DNA from: Hypsibius dujardini
Taxonomy: Eukaryota > Tardigrada > Eutardigrada > Parachela > Hypsibiidae
NCBI GenBank assembly: GCA_001579985.1
Contig: LRSR01006291.1
Location: 1 to 21,375, forward strand
Length of the DNA: 21,375 nt
Direction of reading: 5' to 3'
In this document: piece after piece, positions 16,390 to 21,375 of the stretch
Numbering within the stretch: position 1 is the stretch's first letter
How the letters are laid out: each line of letters opens with the position of its first letter
Made by a program: the position numbers and the translations under genes
The notes under the pieces: model-generated
Databases searched by the model: none
What the model saw: only the letters and a program-made list of their open reading frames with translations
What the model was told of the DNA's origin: nothing

Positions 16390-17388
16390 ATGGCTTCCTC
16401 AAAGTGCTTTACATATCCAAGTATGGCTGGATACAAGGAAACACCATTATTTAGAAATATAAAAAATGTAACGAATTTTATCACTCATCCCTCAAGCACG
16501 ATTGTGTGTGGTAAGACAGGATCAGGTAAAACAGAAATAGTGATGAATTTAATAAAATATGGATTGGAATACAGAATTTGGGATCAAATTATTATAATAA
16601 GCCCAGATGCTCAATCGGAATACGAAACATTTTTTAATAAACTAGAAGAAGAAATCGACATTAGTGATTTGGCAATAATTATTCTGTCTAGTCTTCCTAA
16701 AACTCTCGAAGAGTTTATGGATAAACTTAAAGAAATAAATGAGGATAATAGAAACAAAATCGTTTTAAACACAGAAATTCAGACGCTTGCTATTGTTGAT
16801 GACTTCCATGCAGAGGCAACTAGTAATAAATTCATTAAACAAATTTTCACTAAAAGTAGACATTATGGAATCAGTTTAGTGTTCTGTACACAGAATTTTA
16901 ATGAGTTGCATGTGACAGTCAAAGTAAATTCACATTACTATTTCTTTACAAAAAATGTACACGGAGATATTTTACAAAATATTGAGAAAAAATGTGGTAT
17001 TGAGAACTTGAAAGAATTATATGAAAAATACATGAAAGAGACTAAAATTAAATATCCCTGGATATTACTCAACACTTTTAAAAGTTATTGTTCAGATAAA
17101 AGCGGTAAAATTTTCTACCTTAGTCATGAAGATGAAAAAGATGCTACAGATTTAGAACCTATCAGAAAAAATGAAAGGAATTTTGATTCAATCAATTTCT
17201 TCGAGTTCAAAAATAAGTTTGATCTTCATCAAAAAAATAATTTAAGACGAGCAATATTAGATAAGTTCACTAGTATTGATGCAGATACTTTAGACAAAAT
17301 GATGCTCAGTAGAAGAAGCAAAATACATGATGAAAATATTAAAAAACTAATTCCTAAACAATATTGGATGTTTTGGAGTTTGAAATAA
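16390..17388 (+). CDS. Polinton genome-packaging ATPase (FtsK/HerA, A32-like)
   Basis: About 332 residues from the ATG at 16390. The frame stays open upstream, but only with a TTG at 16363, so I take the ATG. Walker A is GKTGSGKT (about residues 41-48, after STIVC). Walker B is LAIVDDF (about 135-140). A motif HYGISLVFCTQNFNEL follows with the sensor Gln typical of the HerA/FtsK packaging family. It pumps DNA into preformed capsids in Polintons, virophages and nucleocytoplasmic viruses. A poly(A) signal overlaps its stop codon. It is convergent with the integrase, whose stop is one base away. Confidence 0.92.
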   Translation: MASSKCFTYPSMAGYKETPLFRNIKNVTNFITHPSSTIVCGKTGSGKTEIVMNLIKYGLEYRIWDQIIIISPDAQSEYETFFNKLEEEIDISDLAIIILSSLPKTLEEFMDKLKEINEDNRNKIVLNTEIQTLAIVDDFHAEATSNKFIKQIFTKSRHYGISLVFCTQNFNELHVTVKVNSHYYFFTKNVHGDILQNIEKKCGIENLKELYEKYMKETKIKYPWILLNTFKSYCSDKSGKIFYLSHEDEKDATDLEPIRKNERNFDSINFFEFKNKFDLHQKNNLRRAILDKFTSIDADTLDKMMLSRRSKIHDENIKKLIPKQYWMFWSLK

Positions 17389-17389
17389 A
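17384..17389 (+). terminator. Poly(A) signal overlapping the ATPase stop codon
   Basis: AATAAA at 17384-17389 includes the TAA stop of the ATPase gene. It reflects the tight packing of the convergent ATPase and integrase genes. Confidence 0.45.
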
Positions 17390-18313
17390 TTATTTGAATC
17401 CTCCTTTCTTTTCAACGTAATTGGGGTAACTTTCTACTAGATTAATGTTTTGAAGCTCATACTCTTTGTATAATTTTTTAACTTTAGCATCAGTTTCAAC
17501 ATTTTTTAATTTAAACTTGTGACCTGTTCTCGCAATGACTTCATACACTTCAGTAGAATATCGCAGCCTGTCACCCTTATCAAATGTTTTTTTATCTAGC
17601 GATATTCTAACTTTATCTCCTATATTAAGTTTCGGTTGCAAAAATATTCTTTCCTGAAGATTGTCAGCTGATTTATTGAACACATCTATCGGTTTATTTT
17701 TTATTGTGTTGTGTACGGTATTGTTGTAATTATCCTGAATATCTGGCAGTATTTTGTACCATGCTCGAAGTCCAGTTGCAGTTCTCCACTTTTGCAGCAT
17801 TTGCGCAATCGTCCTATTTACTCGCTCAACTATAGCATTTTTATTTATCTCGTTTGGGTCGGAAAAATATAGTTCTATATTGTTTGCTATACAATAATCT
17901 CTAAACTGATGAGTATTAAATTCATTGTCACAGTTAACATTTTGTGGAATACCCATGTGTGAAAACATTTTTCTTATATTTGTCATGATTGTAGGAAATC
18001 GTCTGTTTGTCATAGGGATTAGTTGCAAATATCTAGAGTAAACATCGATACATACTAGTATATATTTGTATTTGTTCATGATAAATCTGTCGTAAATTAT
18101 TATGTCAATTTGATAGTTCTCTCTTGGTGCATAGGCATTTACAGTATTGTAGGTTTTTGGTTTTCTGGACTCTTTATTTATTTGATTCGTAAATTGATTT
18201 TTAAGAAATTTATTTATAGATATAGTAGAAAGTTTTTCATCAAGTTTGGAATTTAATTTTGATGAAGACTGATAACCTATTTTTGGATCGTAGTATAGGT
18301 TTTGAAGATTCAT
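17390..18313 (-). CDS. Polinton integrase (retroviral rve family)
   Basis: DDE-type integrase that inserts the element into host DNA. I take the ATG at 18313 (307 residues, MNLQNLYYDPKIGYQS, a usual Polinton integrase start). An ATG at 18397 adds 28 residues but would run into the opposite gene starting at 18341. Catalytic acidic residues are Asp in NYQIDIII, Asp in NVNCDNEF and Glu in NAIVERVNRT, with 33 residues between the last two. LVCIDVYSRYLQLIPM is the typical strand after the first Asp. The C-terminal part, with LNIGDKVRISLDKKTFDKG and the following VYEVIARTGHKFKLKN, looks like an SH3/chromo-like DNA-binding region. Gene is intact. Confidence 0.92.
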   Translation of the reverse strand: MNLQNLYYDPKIGYQSSSKLNSKLDEKLSTISINKFLKNQFTNQINKESRKPKTYNTVNAYAPRENYQIDIIIYDRFIMNKYKYILVCIDVYSRYLQLIPMTNRRFPTIMTNIRKMFSHMGIPQNVNCDNEFNTHQFRDYCIANNIELYFSDPNEINKNAIVERVNRTIAQMLQKWRTATGLRAWYKILPDIQDNYNNTVHNTIKNKPIDVFNKSADNLQERIFLQPKLNIGDKVRISLDKKTFDKGDRLRYSTEVYEVIARTGHKFKLKNVETDAKVKKLYKEYELQNINLVESYPNYVEKKGGFK

Positions 18314-18340
18314 TTTGACTTTAGCAAAAATATTATAAAA

Positions 18341-18547
18341 ATGAACGTAACATATGAGATGTGTAAAGAAATATGCAACCAACAAGCAATTAATCAATGG
18401 AGTAATGCAAGTCTGGGGATAGCAGAAATACTTTTTACAAGTTTTAATATATTAATGAGTTATATTGTATACAAAAAAATTGATAGAAATAAAGACATGT
18501 TCCATAGAGAAAGTTTGTTCAGAGGTAACAGTAATGATAAAATTTAA
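18341..18547 (+). CDS. Small single-pass membrane protein, unknown
   Basis: 68 residues from the ATG at 18341 (an upstream in-frame TTG at 18302 is unlikely). A hydrophobic segment of about 20 residues, LGIAEILFTSFNILMSYIVY, is followed by basic residues (KKIDRNK), suggesting one membrane span with a positively charged side after it. The start is back-to-back with the integrase start (27-bp gap), and the stop is 20 bp from the PolB stop. No homologue recognised. Confidence 0.55.
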   Translation: MNVTYEMCKEICNQQAINQWSNASLGIAEILFTSFNILMSYIVYKKIDRNKDMFHRESLFRGNSNDKI

Positions 18548-18567
18548 GTTAATAATCAATCCCAAGC

Positions 18568-21375
18568 TCAATTATTACATTTTTTTATTAATAACTTTGT
18601 TTTATAATGACCATAAGCATAGGTTCTTATTCCATCTTCTCTGAGCCATGATTTGTCATCATAATTTACCAAAGCTAATTTATCTACATGATTAGTAAAT
18701 AATTGATGATTTTCGCTTTTGAAAGTATTGAACTCTATTTCTTTTGTCTTATTATCGAATAAACAGTCTTTAAAATCTTTTTCTAATAAACCACCTTTTG
18801 GACACCCTTTTGTTGCCTGTTTGCTCTTTTTATAGTTTGGATCTTCAGTGTCATGTAAGTTGGCGTGATACATTTTTGAGCGAATTGAAATTACTTCAGA
18901 TATTTCCTTTAAAGATTCTCCATCTTGTGCTTCATCTTTAAAATAACCGGTTAGACCTTTGTTTTTTATATGATACAATTTATGCTTCTTAGGATATACA
19001 GACATATCAAAATGAGAAGCAAATTCTTTGTCATTATGCAAGTCTTCATAAAAATCTTCCGTCTGAATTAAATACATTAAGGAATCTGTATCTCCATTAA
19101 AAAAGATTGCCTTTTCATAACCATATTTTTTCAACATGACATCATAATGAAATTTATACATGTGAACTTTACTTAAATCTAAAATCTTACTACCGATGTA
19201 AATAGGTTTACAGAGTTCGACTCTATGTTTTCTAAATTTACAGAATAGCAGGTTTTCGTGAATTTGGATGTCATCTTCGAACCAAATATTTGGAGTTATC
19301 TTTTCTGTGTATTGTTTATGGCTAGTACACACTCTGACTGTTTGATACAGTCTTACATTTTCCATTGTTTTTCCAAACACAGAGTTATTCATCAGTTTGA
19401 AGAAATCTTTTTCAAACGGTGTAGCTGTTGACTTATTTCTTTGATTTATATTGAAATTGATATATGGTGCCATAAAGGCTTCCTGTCTATATTTAATAAC
19501 TTTATGCACTTTTTTAAGTATCATTCCTTTGCTTAAATAATATTGGAGGTTTTCTTGATGAAGAACATATTCTCTTTTGTTTGAAAGATCAGAGATTAAT
19601 TTTATAGTAGGTTTTTGATGTATAGGTTTCAATTCTTTTGCTTTTGGACTTAACATATCATCAGTGATGAGTTTTTGTTCTGGCGCTAGAGGTACATCAT
19701 TGCACATATCGTGAATTTCTTCTGGAACATCCAAGTCCACCACAAATAAATGAGAACGTGTGAGATTATTTTTTAACTTCATTATGTATTCTGTCGTAAA
19801 TTTTTCCAAGTTAGTATCCCACTTGAATCCTCTAGTCGGTAGAAGCATTTTCATAATGTGACTGTATAATGCACATGCATCAAAATATCTGATAAAAGTT
19901 GAACGGTTACTTTCATCATAATCGGCTAAATATTTATTGTTAGCCTTTACATATCTAGTGCGCACATTTACATTTCCACCTCGTATAGATTTTTCAAATA
20001 ATAGGTACATATCTGGATCAGTTATTAGTTCTAACTCTACTTTAGTCATTTTAAGCATAGCATCAAACGCTAGGGAAGGTGCTGTAGAATAATATACAGG
20101 ATCTACTTCATAGAATTTTAAACAAATTTCTCTGAATTTTTCAAACACGTCTGCTAGAAAACTTACATCTGAATATAAGTAGTGATCATGCCAATCACCC
20201 ATATTTTTGCACTTTAATTTATCAAAGTTATCTACATATATTTTATAGTCTTCGTCAGAACATGCTTTGTTTTTTAGGTGATTGAAAAAGTCATTTTTAG
20301 TTAGTTTGCCTTTAATTTGAAATTTTTCGAAGCTATCCATAAAATCGTAAGGATAAACACCTTTTTTCTTAATTAATTTCGATAATACTCCGAAGTGTTT
20401 ATCAGTAAATTTAAAATCTTCGGGTAGTAAATTACTCACTAACTTTTCCAGAGAGGAATTCAAAAACTGCATACTGTCAAGAAATTCAAATGTCATGCTT
20501 GGAATAAAGTGTTTCGTTTTGTTTCTCTTTGGAAATTTGATTTTTCCCGTTATTTTTACATATTTTTCCATTGTTTTAGCAATGACTGTGACATTCTGTA
20601 ATTTGTCAATTTGTTTAACAAATAGGTGAGAATCGTAATTCTTTAAATTATGAAACAGAACTTTTATTCTGTATAAATTTTTTCTCAATTTCAAATTACA
20701 TCCAGCATGTGCAGCTCCTCGGAATTTCCCAGTGAAATGATCATGATCTCTAACTTTGAGTAACCTTTTTTGTTCACTCTCAATCCTTTTCTTTTCTTTT
20801 TCCAAATATGTTTGTTGGTTTTCACTTATGGGGTTGTCGTCTACATCAGAATAAAATTCGTCGTCAAAGTCTTCAGGATAGAAATTCACTTCATCTCCCT
20901 CCTCTCCATAATCAGTATAATCTATATCTTCTTCATCTGGTTCATAGTCAGATTCAGAAGATTGTGGTTGTTGTTCGTATTCAGTTTCTCCATTAAATTC
21001 CTCTTGGCAAATATAACACACTTGAGCGTCATTGTAAGATTTAATGTCATCTCTATTCATTTTTATTGGCTCATTTTTTTCTACAATATCATGACATTCC
21101 TTAGCATATATTTCTAATTGTTCGTAGAAGGCATTTATAACCTCTTTTTCATCCCTTTTCCCTCTATATAGAAAAGGTTTATGCTCACCATAGATAGAAA
21201 CCATTTGCATCGCAAAACTGCAAGCTTCATGTTTTCGTGAAAATTTGGAATCTTGAAGTTTTATTAGTAGACATTCGAAATCTGAATAAATGACAAATGG
21301 AGATTTGTACTGATGAAGATGATTTTTAAATTTCATAATATTTTTTTCAGGTTTGGGATAGCTAGTTATTGCAAC
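18568..21375 (-). CDS. Protein-primed DNA polymerase B, N-terminus cut by window
   Basis: Replicative polymerase of the Polinton; the C-terminal 935 codons are here. The frame stays open through the right edge (13 codons before the ATG at 21336, including TSYPKPEKNI), so the true start and N-terminal region lie outside. Exonuclease motifs (numbered from that ATG): ExoI FVIYSDFE (D19, E21), ExoII FHNLKNYDSH (about 226-235), ExoIII YLYSDVSFLADVF. Polymerase motif A DACALYSHIM (about 484), motif B KLMNNSVFGKTMENVR (about 650), motif C GDTDSLMYL (about 747). Between ExoI and ExoII lies CYICQEEF (about 105), an acidic low-complexity stretch, and VRDHDHFTGKFRGAAHAGCN (about 196-214), which resembles the zinc/HNH part of endonuclease VII. 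All polymerase catalytic Asp residues are present. Confidence 0.95.
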   Translation of the reverse strand, partial: VAITSYPKPEKNIMKFKNHLHQYKSPFVIYSDFECLLIKLQDSKFSRKHEACSFAMQMVSIYGEHKPFLYRGKRDEKEVINAFYEQLEIYAKECHDIVEKNEPIKMNRDDIKSYNDAQVCYICQEEFNGETEYEQQPQSSESDYEPDEEDIDYTDYGEEGDEVNFYPEDFDDEFYSDVDDNPISENQQTYLEKEKKRIESEQKRLLKVRDHDHFTGKFRGAAHAGCNLKLRKNLYRIKVLFHNLKNYDSHLFVKQIDKLQNVTVIAKTMEKYVKITGKIKFPKRNKTKHFIPSMTFEFLDSMQFLNSSLEKLVSNLLPEDFKFTDKHFGVLSKLIKKKGVYPYDFMDSFEKFQIKGKLTKNDFFNHLKNKACSDEDYKIYVDNFDKLKCKNMGDWHDHYLYSDVSFLADVFEKFREICLKFYEVDPVYYSTAPSLAFDAMLKMTKVELELITDPDMYLLFEKSIRGGNVNVRTRYVKANNKYLADYDESNRSTFIRYFDACALYSHIMKMLLPTRGFKWDTNLEKFTTEYIMKLKNNLTRSHLFVVDLDVPEEIHDMCNDVPLAPEQKLITDDMLSPKAKELKPIHQKPTIKLISDLSNKREYVLHQENLQYYLSKGMILKKVHKVIKYRQEAFMAPYINFNINQRNKSTATPFEKDFFKLMNNSVFGKTMENVRLYQTVRVCTSHKQYTEKITPNIWFEDDIQIHENLLFCKFRKHRVELCKPIYIGSKILDLSKVHMYKFHYDVMLKKYGYEKAIFFNGDTDSLMYLIQTEDFYEDLHNDKEFASHFDMSVYPKKHKLYHIKNKGLTGYFKDEAQDGESLKEISEVISIRSKMYHANLHDTEDPNYKKSKQATKGCPKGGLLEKDFKDCLFDNKTKEIEFNTFKSENHQLFTNHVDKLALVNYDDKSWLREDGIRTYAYGHYKTKLLIKKCNN

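Larger units (their letters stand above)
10501..21375. mobile_element. Maverick/Polinton (adintovirus-like) element, right side cut
   Basis: The set of protein-primed PolB, rve integrase, packaging ATPase, Ulp1-like protease, major and minor capsid proteins defines a Polinton. All six hallmark genes look intact, without internal stops, arguing for a recent or still active copy. Genes are intronless, closely spaced and strongly AT-rich, unlike the host genes on the left. The left boundary is somewhere in 10138-10500. The right end and its terminal repeat are outside. The presence of fibre-like and pX-like genes makes it more virus-like than a minimal Polinton. Confidence 0.93.

Noticed and set aside
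20770-21117. Plus-strand hydrophobic frame of 115 codons
   Set aside because: Antisense shadow of the acidic part of PolB; GAT/GAA codons read backwards give Ile/Phe.

Overview
The window looks like a piece of an invertebrate animal nuclear genome; the species cannot be told from the sequence. The left half (about 1-10130) carries spliced nuclear genes for mitochondrial proteins, with short introns and intergenic DNA full of minisatellites built around TTGA/TCAA tetramers. The right half (from somewhere in 10130-10500 to the window edge) is a visibly more AT-rich, compact, intronless block: a Maverick/Polinton (adintovirus-like) element, cut by the right edge inside its DNA polymerase gene.

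Host part, left to right. 427-999 (-) holds the first two coding exons of a citrate (tricarboxylate) carrier of the SLC25A1 type, leaving the window on the left. 1199-1915 is a degenerate copy of the MTG2 promoter/5' region found again at 5807-6940. 2382-2700 is a 79-bp minisatellite. 2859-5684 (-) is a complete six-exon gene for mitochondrial ribosomal protein L1 (MRPL1); its splice junctions join in frame, one intron is a GC-AG intron, and two introns carry related foldback (MITE-like) elements. Head-to-head with it, 6244-7410 (+) holds the 5' exons of the mitochondrial Obg GTPase MTG2 (GTPBP5). The coding sequence stops at a splice donor just before the G domain, which is not found in the window. 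7411-9411 is non-coding DNA with simple repeats. 9412-10129 is a hAT-family transposon remnant with matching ends, a target-site duplication and a fragment of the transposase dimerization domain.

Polinton part. Minus strand: Ulp1/adenain-like protease, double jelly-roll major capsid protein and penton-like minor capsid protein (10501-13859). Plus strand: adenovirus pX-like protein, a small helical unknown, and a protein with adenovirus fibre-type shaft repeats (13914-15861). Then a secreted LRR-N-flank-like protein (-), the packaging ATPase (+), the retroviral-type integrase (-), a small membrane protein (+) and protein-primed DNA polymerase B (-, partial). Together these give replication (PolB), integration (INT), DNA packaging (ATPase), capsid building (MCP, penton, fibre-like) and maturation (protease acting on Gly-Gly sites such as those in the pX-like and capsid proteins).

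The most unusual signals are the fibre-like gene in a Polinton, and a canonical -1 slippery heptamer at the very end of the capsid gene that leads exactly into the protease frame. The protease frame has no usable AUG ahead of its apparent N-terminal region, so a retrovirus-like capsid-protease fusion made by frameshifting is a testable possibility.
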